Positions 15,439 to 23,623 of a stretch of 33,388 bases of DNA are shown here, piece after piece (position 1 is the stretch's first letter; every line of letters starts with the position of its first letter). Origin of the DNA: an uncultured Bacteroidales bacterium. GTDB taxonomy: Bacteria; Bacteroidota; Bacteroidia; Bacteroidales; UBA932. The position numbers and the translations under genes are program-made. The notes under the pieces were generated by a model. The model searched no databases. It worked only from the letters and a program-made list of their open reading frames with translations, and was not told the origin of the DNA. The stretch lies in NCBI GenBank assembly GCA_946187975.1, contig CAMHTE010000012.1, positions 1-33,388 on the forward strand, given 5' to 3'.

Positions 15439-16605
15439 ATGAAGAAAGTATTTTTGTCGGTCATACTTCTTGCCGTTTCCGCGCTGCTTGCGGCGCAGGA
15501 TAATCTTCATAATCCCAAGCCGGAGTATGGCTTCGATTTCCTGTATCATTTCGACAACAGGGAATTCGACTATCCCAACGGCAAATACATGAAGTCCTGG
15601 ACCATCTTCTCCGTTGTGGGCACCCCCTCGGTAGGCTTCAGCATAGAGCAGGGCGAGAATACTTTCCACAGGGTGAATCTTGGTATAGATATCAGGAGGG
15701 ATATGGGCGATGACGCCGGCGTCCTGGATTCCTTTGGCGAAATGCTGCTCCATTACGACATGCATACCACCTTCGCGAACGGCGGACGCCTTGAGGGCGT
15801 AGTTGGCGTATTCCCGAGGGAATACATGGAAGGGGAGTACAGCGAGGTGTTCTTCACCGATTCGCTTCTGTTTTACGACAGGAACCTGGACGGGGCCATC
15901 CTCAAATACATGACTCCGCGTTTTTATACTGAGATTGGAGCCGACTGGATGGGAAAGTTCGGGCAGACGCGCAAGGAGCGCTTCCACATCTTCACCGCAG
16001 GTGACTGGATCGCCAGTAAATGGATGAAACTTGGCTGGGCAGCCACACTCTACCATTATGCCGGTTCGGTAATCGCCCCAGGCGTTGTAGACAATCATAC
16101 CATGCAGCTTTACGTGGAACTGGACGGAGCCAAATATCTTGGAATCCAGGAGTGCTCCGTTAAACTTTCACCGCTCATTGCATACCAGAGGGACCGTATC
16201 CGCGACGACAAGCCTATTATTCCTCTCGGCGGCGAAATGGTGTTTACCGCCCGCCACTGGAACATATGGTTCCAGAACACCACCTATGTGGGTGACAATC
16301 TGATGCCATATTATTACAGGAACGACTCCGGTGGTGCCCAGTACGGCCCTAACCTGTATATGGGTTCGCCTTTTTACAGATCCTTCTACAACCTGTGCGA
16401 ACTATACTGGGAACCTAGGCTCACCAATTACCTGCGTTTCCGTCTTTCTACCCGTTTCCACTTCGATTCCGGCGGATTCATGGGCTCGCAGCAGAAGATG
16501 TCGCTCCTGCTCAATCTGGATGCCTGCCGCAATCCCCACAGGGCTTCGGGCCACATAGGAATGGATCCCAAGAACGGGGTATTCCGCAGCAGTTACATGC
16601 TTTAA
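15439..16605 (+). CDS. Predicted outer-membrane beta-barrel protein, unknown function
   Basis: I do not recognise the family of this 388-residue protein. A signal peptide is clear (MKKVFLSVILLAVSALLAAQ, cleavage after about residue 19). The mature part is rich in aromatic residues and alternating strands, for example around FDFLYHFDNREFDYPNGKYM, LKYMTPRFYTEIGADW and RFRLSTRFHFDSGGF. That is the look of a beta-barrel with many short strands. The C-terminus does not end in a typical terminal Phe barrel signal, so a periplasmic beta-rich protein is also possible. It is followed after 1 nt by the 5'-nucleotidase lipoprotein gene, so the two are co-expressed. The barrel might let in the nucleotides the lipoprotein hydrolyses, but this is inference. 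Confidence 0.6.
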   Translation: MKKVFLSVILLAVSALLAAQDNLHNPKPEYGFDFLYHFDNREFDYPNGKYMKSWTIFSVVGTPSVGFSIEQGENTFHRVNLGIDIRRDMGDDAGVLDSFGEMLLHYDMHTTFANGGRLEGVVGVFPREYMEGEYSEVFFTDSLLFYDRNLDGAILKYMTPRFYTEIGADWMGKFGQTRKERFHIFTAGDWIASKWMKLGWAATLYHYAGSVIAPGVVDNHTMQLYVELDGAKYLGIQECSVKLSPLIAYQRDRIRDDKPIIPLGGEMVFTARHWNIWFQNTTYVGDNLMPYYYRNDSGGAQYGPNLYMGSPFYRSFYNLCELYWEPRLTNYLRFRLSTRFHFDSGGFMGSQQKMSLLLNLDACRNPHRASGHIGMDPKNGVFRSSYML

Positions 16606-16606
16606 T

Positions 16607-18343
16607 ATGAAAAGAATCGCTCTACTTCCCCTGATTGTCTTCACCCTCGCCTCGTGCGGGCCCCGCGAAGGCATGCACACCCTTCATGTACTGGCAACCG
16701 ACGATGTACACGGCGCCTGGTTCGATTCGTCGTACGTGGATTCGCGTATACGTCCGAGCCTGTATGCCGTCAATTATTATGTGGACAGCATACGTCGTGC
16801 AGATGGCGCCGGGAACGTACTGTTGCTGGATGCGGGAGACTGCCTGCAGGGAGACAATGCGGCATACTATTACAACTATGTAGATACCCGTACGGAGCAT
16901 CTTTTCAGCAGGCTGTGCGCTTACATGAAGTACGATGCGGTTACGGTCGGCAATCATGATATAGAGACCGGTCATGCGGTTTACGACAGGGTCGCGAAGC
17001 AGCTAAAACGCCACCACATTGCCTTCCTGGCAGGAAATGCCCTCCGCAGCGATAACGGAAAGCCGTATTTCCCCGCATATAAGATGTTCCGCCGTGCGGG
17101 CCTCAAAGTTCTCGTGCTGGGCTATACGAATCCCAACATACGCGCATGGCTCGACGAGAGCCTCTGGTCCGGTATGGACTTCGCCAACCTTATTCCTCTT
17201 GTGCAGCAGGACGTGGACAGGCTGACCGCTAAACTGAAACCCCATGTAGTTATAGTCAGCGTGCATTCTGGTACTGGAAAAGGAGACGGGGGAGTTCTCG
17301 AGAGCCAGGGCCTGGACCTGCTGGAGAGCCTTCACGGGGTTGATATCCTTGTCTGCGCGCACGATCACCGTCAGACAACCGTCGTCCGGGATGGAATTGC
17401 GCTCATCAATAACGGCAGCAAGAGCAAATATCTCGGCCACGGTGTGATGAGTGTTGCAATCAAGGATGGAAAGGTTGCTTCCAAGGAAGTCAGCGCCTCA
17501 TTGATTACGGTGGATAAAAAGAAGGCCGATCCTGCCATGAGGGAGGCTTTCCATAAGGATTTTGCTGCCGTCAAGGCATTTACCGTCAGGGAGATAGGTG
17601 CACTTGCTCTGGACCTTAACACCCGCGATGCCTACAAGGGCATGAGCCCCTTCATAGACCTCATCCATACGGTGCAACTGAAGAGCTCCGGCGCCGATAT
17701 TTCGTTCGCCGCACCGCTCACATTCAACGGCCGCGTCCGTGCGGGAGTTCTTCTCTATAACGACCTCTTTACTATCTATCCCTTTGAGAATCAGCTCTTC
17801 TGCCTCAAACTTAAGGGCAGCGAAATTAAGGATTATCTTGAGTTATCCTACGGCAGATGGCTTGCTGAGCCCTGTTCCGGACATATTCTTGCGATCACCC
17901 ATAGGGATGACCCTCGGAATTCAAAGGTAGGATGGTCCTTCGTAAACCGCACGTATAACTTTGATTCTGCGGCCGGCATCGACTATACAGTGGATATTAC
18001 CCGCCCGAAGGGGGAGAGAATCAACATTCTCGGCCTTGCCGGTGGGAAGGCCTTCGATCCCGAGGCTGAATACACGGTTGCAATGACTTCCTATCGTGCC
18101 AACGGCGGAGGCGATCTCCTGATCAAGGGGGCCGGCATTGCCAAGGAGGACCTTGAATCTAGAATTGTTGGCAAGCACAAAGAAATACGCGAGTTCCTGT
18201 ACGACTTCGTAAACGAGCATATGCTGCTCGATACCGATATTATTTCGGACCGTAATCTGCTGGGCAGCTGGAAGTTCGTTCCCGAAGCGCAGGCCGGGAA
18301 GGGGATAGAATCCGATATGGAACTTCTATTTGGGAAGAATTAA
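16607..18343 (+). CDS. 5'-nucleotidase / UshA-type metallophosphoesterase lipoprotein
   Basis: The 578-residue protein hydrolyses phosphate esters, most likely nucleotides, outside the cytoplasm. The signal peptide ends in the lipobox TLASC with C17. The N-terminal metallophosphoesterase domain shows D33-V-H35 (ATDDVHG), D78 in LLLDAGDCLQGD, G115NHD and the HD pair in CAHDHRQT. The C-terminal 5'-nucleotidase domain shows NGRVRAGVLLYNDLFTIYPFENQL and YRANGGGDLL, which hold the substrate-stacking and loop motifs of UshA relatives. The length is usual for the family. It sits 1 nt behind the putative barrel gene and is convergent with ffh, overlapping it by 4 nt. The exact substrate (nucleotide, UDP-sugar, cyclic nucleotide) cannot be read from sequence. 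Confidence 0.88.
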   Translation: MKRIALLPLIVFTLASCGPREGMHTLHVLATDDVHGAWFDSSYVDSRIRPSLYAVNYYVDSIRRADGAGNVLLLDAGDCLQGDNAAYYYNYVDTRTEHLFSRLCAYMKYDAVTVGNHDIETGHAVYDRVAKQLKRHHIAFLAGNALRSDNGKPYFPAYKMFRRAGLKVLVLGYTNPNIRAWLDESLWSGMDFANLIPLVQQDVDRLTAKLKPHVVIVSVHSGTGKGDGGVLESQGLDLLESLHGVDILVCAHDHRQTTVVRDGIALINNGSKSKYLGHGVMSVAIKDGKVASKEVSASLITVDKKKADPAMREAFHKDFAAVKAFTVREIGALALDLNTRDAYKGMSPFIDLIHTVQLKSSGADISFAAPLTFNGRVRAGVLLYNDLFTIYPFENQLFCLKLKGSEIKDYLELSYGRWLAEPCSGHILAITHRDDPRNSKVGWSFVNRTYNFDSAAGIDYTVDITRPKGERINILGLAGGKAFDPEAEYTVAMTSYRANGGGDLLIKGAGIAKEDLESRIVGKHKEIREFLYDFVNEHMLLDTDIISDRNLLGSWKFVPEAQAGKGIESDMELLFGKN

Positions 18344-19662
18344 CCCCGGAAGTTCTTCAGACGTGCCGCGAGACTACCGTCCACGGCCATCTTCATCATC
18401 TTACGGCTACCTTCGAACTGCTTGAGCAGTTTGTTGACGTCAGCAACCGAAGTACCGCTGCCCGCAGCTATGCGCTGGCGGCGGCTTCCGTTTATTGCCT
18501 CGGGATGCTCGCGCTCGTAAGGAGTCATGGAATGATAAATTGCCTCGGTCTGGCGGAAGGCAGAATCGTTGTCGATATCGACGTCCTTTATGGCCTTGCC
18601 CATTCCGGGTATCATGGCAGCCAGATCCTTTATGTCGCCCATCTTGCGCACCTGCTGGATCTGGTTATAGAAGTCGTTGAGAGTGAACTGGTTGCGGGCG
18701 AGTTTCTTGCGCGTCTCGCGCATTTCTTTCTCATCCATGGCCTGCTGGGCCTTCTCCACGAGCGATACCACGTCGCCCATCCCCAGGATACGGTCGGCAA
18801 TGCGTTCCGGATGGAATATGTCGAGGGCCTCCATCTTCTCGCCCAGCGAGACGAACTTGACGGGTTTACCGGTAACCGCACGTATTGAGAGGGCTGCGCC
18901 TCCGCGGGTGTCCCCGTCGAGTTTGGTGAGCACCACGCCGTCGTAATCTATTGCCTCGTTGAAGGCCTTTGCAGATTCTACAGCATCCTGGCCGGTCATT
19001 GCATCCACCACGAAGAGGCTCTCGGTGGGCTTGATCTCGCGGTGCAGGGTGCGTATTTCCTCCATCAGCTCGGCATCTACCGTAAGGCGTCCGGCGGTAT
19101 CGACTATGACCGTTGAATATCCCTCCTGGCCTGCCTTGGAGATAGCTGCTTTGGCAACCTTGACGGGGTCTTTCTCTCCATCCAGACTGAATACGGGCAC
19201 TTCCACCTGCTCTCCGAGGGTGCGGAGCTGTTCGATTGCAGCAGGACGGAAGGTATCGCATGCGGCCAGCATTACCTTGATACCCTTCTTCTTCAGGTAA
19301 AGGGCAAGTTTGCCGGAGAAAGTGGTCTTACCTGAACCGTTGAGACCGGCCACGAGCACTATGCCGGGATGGCCCTTCCATTCGATGTCGCAGGAGCTTC
19401 CGCCCATGAATTCGGCCAGCTCATCGTGCATTATCTTGACCATCATCTGCTGAGGCTTGACGGCGGTGAGCACGTTGGCGCCGAGGGCTTTGGTCTTTAC
19501 GCGGTCGCAGAATTCCTTTGCGACCTTGTAGCTGACGTCGGCATCGAGCAGGGCCCTGCGAATGTCCTTAAGGGTCTCTGCGACGTTTATTTCGGTGATC
19601 TTTCCTTCTCCTTTCAGAATCTTGAAGGATCGTTCCAGTCTTTCTGATAGATTATCGAACAT
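18340..19662 (-). CDS. ffh: Signal recognition particle protein Ffh (SRP54)
   Basis: Ffh binds signal sequences at the ribosome and, with SRP RNA and FtsY, brings membrane proteins to the translocon. The protein has 440 residues from ATG 19662, whose MFDNLSERLERSFK opening is typical; the open frame reaching to 19887 is not used. N domain 1-95. The G domain carries P-loop GLNGSGKTT at 106-114, DTAGR at 188-192 and TKLDGD at 246-251. The methionine-rich M domain includes GMGDVVSLVEKAQ, DIKDLAAMIPGMGK and RRQRIAAGSGTSVADVNKLLKQF. A -7 box ends 8 nt before the ATG. The 3' end overlaps the nucleotidase gene by 4 nt. Confidence 0.96.
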   Translation of the reverse strand: MFDNLSERLERSFKILKGEGKITEINVAETLKDIRRALLDADVSYKVAKEFCDRVKTKALGANVLTAVKPQQMMVKIMHDELAEFMGGSSCDIEWKGHPGIVLVAGLNGSGKTTFSGKLALYLKKKGIKVMLAACDTFRPAAIEQLRTLGEQVEVPVFSLDGEKDPVKVAKAAISKAGQEGYSTVIVDTAGRLTVDAELMEEIRTLHREIKPTESLFVVDAMTGQDAVESAKAFNEAIDYDGVVLTKLDGDTRGGAALSIRAVTGKPVKFVSLGEKMEALDIFHPERIADRILGMGDVVSLVEKAQQAMDEKEMRETRKKLARNQFTLNDFYNQIQQVRKMGDIKDLAAMIPGMGKAIKDVDIDNDSAFRQTEAIYHSMTPYEREHPEAINGSRRQRIAAGSGTSVADVNKLLKQFEGSRKMMKMAVDGSLAARLKNFRG

Positions 19663-19670
19663 AGCAGCCG

Positions 19671-19678
19671 CAAAAATA
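19671..19678 (-). promoter_or_regulatory. Putative -7 box of ffh
   Basis: The minus strand reads TATTTTTG, which fits TAnnTTTG, 8 nt before the ffh ATG. No clear -33 element is present. The leader would be at most a few bases. Confidence 0.4.
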
Positions 19679-19696
19679 GAAAAAATTGTCGAAATT

Positions 19697-20119
19697 ATGA
19701 TTATGAAAAAGTTACTCCACAACATGCTGCTGGTAGCAGCGAAGATGAGCACAAACGACTCAAATGACACGCAGACGGAAATCGATGCAAGAATTACGGA
19801 AGGATTGGAAAGATGGATAGCCGAGAAAGGATTCTGCCGGCTGGATTCCGGGATCGACAGCGTTGCCGAGGCGATCAACGTTAACACTCACGCTCTATCG
19901 TATTATTGCCGTAACGTGCTTAAGATCAAGTACCTTTCCTGGCGTAAAGAGTTGCGTATCAGCGAAGCCTGCCGGATAATGAGGGAGAACCCCGAACTTA
20001 GTTCCGCGGACGTGGGACGACGGGTTGGAATACCGGACCGGACCAACTTCCGGCGGCAGTTCTTCGAGATCACCGGTATGACTCCATCCGATTTTCTTGA
20101 GTTCTACTCTTGTAAATAA
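19697..20119 (+). CDS. AraC-type helix-turn-helix protein, DNA-binding domain only
   Basis: This is a short regulator of about 140 residues, nearly all of it an AraC/XylS-type pair of helix-turn-helix motifs. The first spans DSVAEAINVNTHALSYYCRN and the second DVGRRVGIPDRTNFRRQFFE, followed by the family ending ITGMTPSDFLEFY. There is no sensor or ligand domain, so it may act with a partner or as a nucleoid-type regulator. The start is uncertain. ATG codons at 19697, 19703, 19724 and 19745 are all possible, and the hydrophobic first 20 residues of the longer forms look unlike a regulator. Upstream of 19697 the frame runs into the ffh start region. The gene is divergent from ffh; its target is not evident. 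Confidence 0.72.
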   Translation: MIMKKLLHNMLLVAAKMSTNDSNDTQTEIDARITEGLERWIAEKGFCRLDSGIDSVAEAINVNTHALSYYCRNVLKIKYLSWRKELRISEACRIMRENPELSSADVGRRVGIPDRTNFRRQFFEITGMTPSDFLEFYSCK

Positions 20120-20163
20120 GTCAAAAGATAGGTATCTTCGCAATCTAGTTCAATAAGGCCGAC

Positions 20164-21252
20164 GTGACCCATACCGCATACATTTTCCTGCTGCTTATCG
20201 ACCTCTTCCTGACGGTCGGCATTTCCTTCCTCTGTTCCATACTTGAGGCTGTTCTGATGTCGACTCCGCTCTCTTTCATTACCATGAAGGAAGAGGAGGG
20301 ATATAAGCCGGCGGCGAAGTTCAAGCGTTATAAGACGGATATTGACCGTCCGATCGCGGCCATCCTTTCGATGAATACCATCGCCAACACCTTCGGGGCG
20401 TCGCTGGTTGGTGTTTTTACCACCGGAGCCTTCGGAAGCGCCTTCGTGGGTTGGATGTCGGCCCTTACGACCCTGCTGGTGCTGGTATGTTCCGAGATTA
20501 TCCCCAAGACCATAGGAACCTCCCGGTACAAGGACCTAATGGGCTTCACTACCAGAGGAATAACCGCCCTGCTGGTGCTGATGGCTCCCTTCGTGGCGCT
20601 CATCCGCTATATCTCGCAGCGTTTCCCTTCGGAGGGCGATGCATCCGCTATCAGCCGTGAGGAGGTGAGTGCGCTTGCGAACGTGGGTGAGGAGGAAGGA
20701 GTGCTCGACAGGAACGAGAACCGTGTGATCCAGAACATAATGAAACTGGACAACGTGCATGCCTACGAGGCCATGACGCCACGTGTGGTCTGTTCCGTCG
20801 CGCCAGAATCCATGACCCTGGAGGAGTACTTCGACACCGAGGACTTCGAGCATCATTCCCGCATCCCGGTCTATGCCGAGTCGCCTGAATACATCACAGG
20901 ATACATCCTGCGCGACGATGCCCTGGAGGATCTTGCGGAGGACAAGTTCAATAAAACTCTCAAGGACATACGCCGCAACGTCTCCTTCTTCAACGAAGAG
21001 ACCTCCCTTGCAGATATTTGGGAGGCCCTGCTCAAGAGCCGCGAACAGCTCGCCCTGATAATCGATGAGTACGGCTGCTTTCAGGGGATCCTTACCCTCG
21101 AGGATATTATCGAGACTATTTTCGGGCTCGAGATCATGGACGAGAGCGACGAGGTGAGCGATATGCAGCAGTATGCCCGGGAGCGCTGGGAGAAGCGCCG
21201 CAAGCGTTATCGCAAGGTGCAGCATCCGGAACCAAAAGAAGAACTGAATTAG
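20164..21252 (+). CDS. CNNM/CBS-domain membrane protein (HlyC/CorC family)
   Basis: This 362-residue protein belongs to the CNNM/CorB-CorC group, linked to magnesium or other cation efflux. An N-terminal CNNM membrane domain (about 1-150) has four hydrophobic stretches and the conserved SMNTIANTFGASLVG and SEIIPKTIGTSRY. Two CBS domains follow (about 195-325), starting with the typical YEAMTPRVV and ending near IDEYGCFQGILTLEDIIETIFG. It stops after the CBS pair without the C-terminal CorC_HlyC transporter-associated domain, so this is the short form. The start is GTG at 20164. A weak -7-like TATCTTCG lies at 20133-20140. The C-terminal tail is highly basic. Confidence 0.88.
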   Translation: MTHTAYIFLLLIDLFLTVGISFLCSILEAVLMSTPLSFITMKEEEGYKPAAKFKRYKTDIDRPIAAILSMNTIANTFGASLVGVFTTGAFGSAFVGWMSALTTLLVLVCSEIIPKTIGTSRYKDLMGFTTRGITALLVLMAPFVALIRYISQRFPSEGDASAISREEVSALANVGEEEGVLDRNENRVIQNIMKLDNVHAYEAMTPRVVCSVAPESMTLEEYFDTEDFEHHSRIPVYAESPEYITGYILRDDALEDLAEDKFNKTLKDIRRNVSFFNEETSLADIWEALLKSREQLALIIDEYGCFQGILTLEDIIETIFGLEIMDESDEVSDMQQYARERWEKRRKRYRKVQHPEPKEELN

Positions 21253-21283
21253 TTTGCCTTTTAAGGTATTTTTTATATTTTTG
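21253..21283 (+). promoter_or_regulatory. Consensus promoter of the coiled-coil/zapA operon
   Basis: TTTG at 21253-21256, exactly 19 nt, then TATTTTTG at 21276-21283 form a full TTTG-N19-TAnnTTTG promoter. This rules out the GTG at 21283 as a start and supports ATG 21304 or 21310, with a leader of about 15-20 nt. Confidence 0.62.
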
Positions 21284-21303
21284 TGAATTGTAAGCCTTTA
21301 CTG

Positions 21304-21579
21304 ATGGGTATGATAGAAGATATCAAATCGGATCTTGCCAGACTGATTGCCCTGTACGAAGGGGAAAAGCAGAGAGCTGACAGGCTCGAAGAATCCCTTT
21401 CGGCGAGCGCCCAAACGGTGGAGGATTGCAAGAAGCAGATAGCTGAACTGGAAAGACAGATAGACAATCAGCAGCTTGCAGGTGCCTTTATGACGGGGGA
21501 GAGCAATGCGGTGGCGAAGGAGCGCATCTCGAGGCTGATCCGTGAGATAGATAAATGTATTTCGCTGCTTGAGAACTAG
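21304..21579 (+). CDS. Small coiled-coil protein upstream of zapA
   Basis: The 91-residue protein is almost entirely helical with heptad patterns, for example in LARLIALYEGEKQRADRLEE and VEDCKKQIAELERQID. It ends in a second helix, RISRLIREIDKCISLLEN. There is no signal or membrane span. It lies directly before zapA (2 nt gap) under the same promoter, so a part in division-ring assembly alongside ZapA is likely from context, but I do not recognise a named family. The start was chosen from the promoter position; ATG 21310 is an equal alternative. Confidence 0.72.
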   Translation: MGMIEDIKSDLARLIALYEGEKQRADRLEESLSASAQTVEDCKKQIAELERQIDNQQLAGAFMTGESNAVAKERISRLIREIDKCISLLEN

Positions 21580-21581
21580 TT

Positions 21582-21875
21582 ATGGCCCAGAAGATCACGC
21601 TCAAGATAGCCGGCAGGGATTTTAACCTCGACGCATCCTCTCCAGAGGCGGAGTCGTCGATGCGTATCGCCGCCGAAGATATCAACAAGCTGATGGCCCG
21701 CTACGACGAGAAGTATCCGCAGAAAAGCTTTGACGAAAAATTGCTCTTCGTGACGCTCACGGAGACTGTTGCAAGGGTAGTAGCCCAGCGCAAGGTCAAT
21801 GCCATGACGGATGCCGAGCAGAAGCTCTCAACGGGACTGAAGGCCTATCTGGCCGGTATTGAAAATAACCGTTAG
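21582..21875 (+). CDS. zapA: Cell division protein ZapA
   Basis: ZapA bundles FtsZ filaments at the division site. The 97-residue protein opens with KITLKIAGRDFNLDASSPEAESSMRIAA, which matches the N-terminal beta-hairpin and dimer core of the family. Helices with AEDINKLMARYDEKYPQKSFDEKLLFVTLTETVARVV follow, and a short tail. The length is normal. It is preceded by a coiled-coil partner gene and followed by a structured RNA and rny. Its stop codon lies within the 5' arm of the RNA's closing helix. Confidence 0.88.
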   Translation: MAQKITLKIAGRDFNLDASSPEAESSMRIAAEDINKLMARYDEKYPQKSFDEKLLFVTLTETVARVVAQRKVNAMTDAEQKLSTGLKAYLAGIENNR

Positions 21876-22050
21876 TCCGTACTTGCTGAAACAAACAAGT
21901 TCCACGGAACCGGGTCAACTCGCCCAGAGGAAGACATGCCTGCCCGACAGGAAGTCCGATACGCGGCGGAGCCCAAATCTTACAGAAATTATTTCTGCCA
22001 GGGACTAACGGGTTTTCTACAGCGTCTGCTTAATTGCGGACGCTGTTTTT
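21871..22050 (+). ncRNA. ssrS: Structured RNA between zapA and rny, candidate 6S RNA
   Basis: The 209-nt gap has no gene but a clear fold. A closing helix pairs GTTAGTCC (21871-21878) with GGACTAAC (22002-22009). A hairpin TCCGT-ACTTG / CAAGT-ACGGA (21876-21885 with 21896-21900 and 21904-21908, 3-nt bulge) competes for three bases of it. A long arm pairs CTCG-CC (19-24 of the 219xx block) with GGCGGAG (21965-21971) and GGG (21912-21914) with CCC (21972-21974). An apical hairpin CCTG/CAGG sits at 21939-21951, and on the 3' strand a small hairpin CAGAAA/TTTCTG sits at 21983-21997. A strong terminator follows. This rod with a central bubble and a small 3'-strand hairpin resembles 6S RNA, and zapA neighbours 6S in other bacteria. 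I cannot check covariation here, and the 5' end is uncertain. Confidence 0.6.
22020..22050 (+). terminator. Intrinsic terminator of the structured RNA
   Basis: CAGCGTCTGC (22020-22029) pairs with GCGGACGCTG (22036-22045), 10 bp with one G-T pair around a 6-nt loop, followed by TTTTTATTT. It ends 33 nt before the rny ATG. Confidence 0.78.
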
Positions 22051-22083
22051 ATTTGTTTGACATCTTAAAAATCAATATATACG

Positions 22084-23619
22084 ATGTTGTACTATATCCT
22101 TTCGGCCATCGCAGGCGCCATAGTGGCGCTGGCCGTTTACATAATTATCCGCAAGGCTTCCCTGAAGGGCCGGCGGGACAATTTACTCCAGAAAGCCGAG
22201 CTTGAGGCGGAGAGCATCAAGCAGCAGAAGATACTGCAGGCCAAGGAAAAGTTCATTCAGCTGAAGAGCGAGCACGAAGACTACATCAGCGCCAAGAACA
22301 AGCAGCTCCAGGAGAGGGAGAACGCAGTGCACCAGAAGGAGTCGCAGCTTGGCCAGCAGGCCGCCGAACTCGGACGCAAGCAGCATGAACTCGACAGTGC
22401 CAAGGGCGTCGTGAATGCCCAGAAGGAGGCCCTGGAGCGCAAGCAGGAAGAATGTGAAAAGCTTACCGCCCAGGTCAACCGCCAGCTCGAAGCAGTTGCT
22501 GGAATGACCGCCCAGGAAGCCAAGAACATGCTTGTCGAGAACCTTAAGGCCGAGGCCCGCACCGAAGCCCAGGCATATGTCAACGATACAATGGACGAGG
22601 CGCGCCTGAATGCCGCCAAGGAAGCCAAGCGCATAATCATCAACACGATACAGCGTACTGCTACTGAGACCGCAATTGAGAACGCCGTTACCACTTTCCC
22701 CATCGACAACGACGAGGTCAAGGGCCGCATAATCGGCCGTGAAGGTCGTAATATCCGCGCTCTCGAGGCTGCCACAGGCGTTGAAATTGTGGTTGACGAC
22801 ACTCCCGACGCCATTATGATCAGCGCATTCGATCCGGTCCGCCGTGAAGTTGCCCGTCTGGCCCTGCATCAGCTTGTTATCGATGGCCGTATCCATCCCG
22901 CACGTATCGAGGAGGTCGTTTCCAAGGTCAGCCGTCAGCTAGAAGACGAGATACTGGAGACCGGAAAGCGCACCTGTATCGATCTCGGCGTACATGGCCT
23001 CAATATCGAACTGGTCAAGCTCATCGGCCGCATGAAGTACCGTTCTTCCTACGGACAGAACCTGCTTCAGCACTCGCGTGAAGTGGCCAATATCGCCGCT
23101 ACGCTTGCTTCCGAGCTCGGTCTCAACTCCAAACTCGCAAAGCGCGCAGGTCTCCTGCACGATATAGGAAAGGTTTCCGACGAGGATCCCGATCTGCCGC
23201 ACGCACTTCTTGGCGCCAAACTCGCCGAACAATACAAGGAGCGTCCCGAGATTGTCAACGCAATCGGTTCGCACCACGAGGAAATGGAGATGACCACCAC
23301 CATAGCGCCCCTGGTGCTCGTTGCCGATGCCATCTCCGGTGCACGTCCCGGTGCCCGTCGTGAGGTTATCGAATCCTACATCAAGCGGCTCAAGGGCATG
23401 GAAGACCTTGCCGCTTCGTATCAGGGCGTTACCAAGTCCTACGCTATCCAGGCCGGTCGTGAACTCCGCGTCATCGTGGGTGCCGACCAGGTTACCGACG
23501 AGGAGGCCGGACGCCTTTCGACCGATATCGCTCAGCGCATCCAGGACGAGATGACCTATCCTGGACAGGTGAAGATTACCGTCATCCGCGAAACCCGTTC
23601 GGTAGCATTCGCAAAATAA
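22084..23619 (+). CDS. rny: Ribonuclease Y
   Basis: RNase Y is a membrane-anchored endoribonuclease that starts mRNA decay. The 511-residue protein has an N-terminal span (about 2-23, [20 protein letters not shown]). A long charged coiled coil rich in Lys/Glu/Gln follows (about 30-180). A KH domain carries the loop [20 protein letters not shown]. The HD domain has its metal pair in LLHDIGK (H359, D360) and the second-sphere IGSHHEEME. Length and order are as in the family. Start ATG 22084 follows the upstream terminator by 33 nt; no clear consensus promoter was found, so it may use a weak one or read-through. Confidence 0.95.
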   Translation: MLYYILSAIAGAIVALAVYIIIRKASLKGRRDNLLQKAELEAESIKQQKILQAKEKFIQLKSEHEDYISAKNKQLQERENAVHQKESQLGQQAAELGRKQHELDSAKGVVNAQKEALERKQEECEKLTAQVNRQLEAVAGMTAQEAKNMLVENLKAEARTEAQAYVNDTMDEARLNAAKEAKRIIINTIQRTATETAIENAVTTFPIDNDEVKGRIIGREGRNIRALEAATGVEIVVDDTPDAIMISAFDPVRREVARLALHQLVIDGRIHPARIEEVVSKVSRQLEDEILETGKRTCIDLGVHGLNIELVKLIGRMKYRSSYGQNLLQHSREVANIAATLASELGLNSKLAKRAGLLHDIGKVSDEDPDLPHALLGAKLAEQYKERPEIVNAIGSHHEEMEMTTTIAPLVLVADAISGARPGARREVIESYIKRLKGMEDLAASYQGVTKSYAIQAGRELRVIVGADQVTDEEAGRLSTDIAQRIQDEMTYPGQVKITVIRETRSVAFAK

Positions 23620-23623
23620 GCCT

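Noticed and set aside
19663..19887. N-terminal extension of Ffh by 75 residues
   Set aside because: The extension has no family similarity, crosses the ffh promoter and overlaps the divergent AraC-type gene. MFDNLSERLERSFK is the normal Ffh start.
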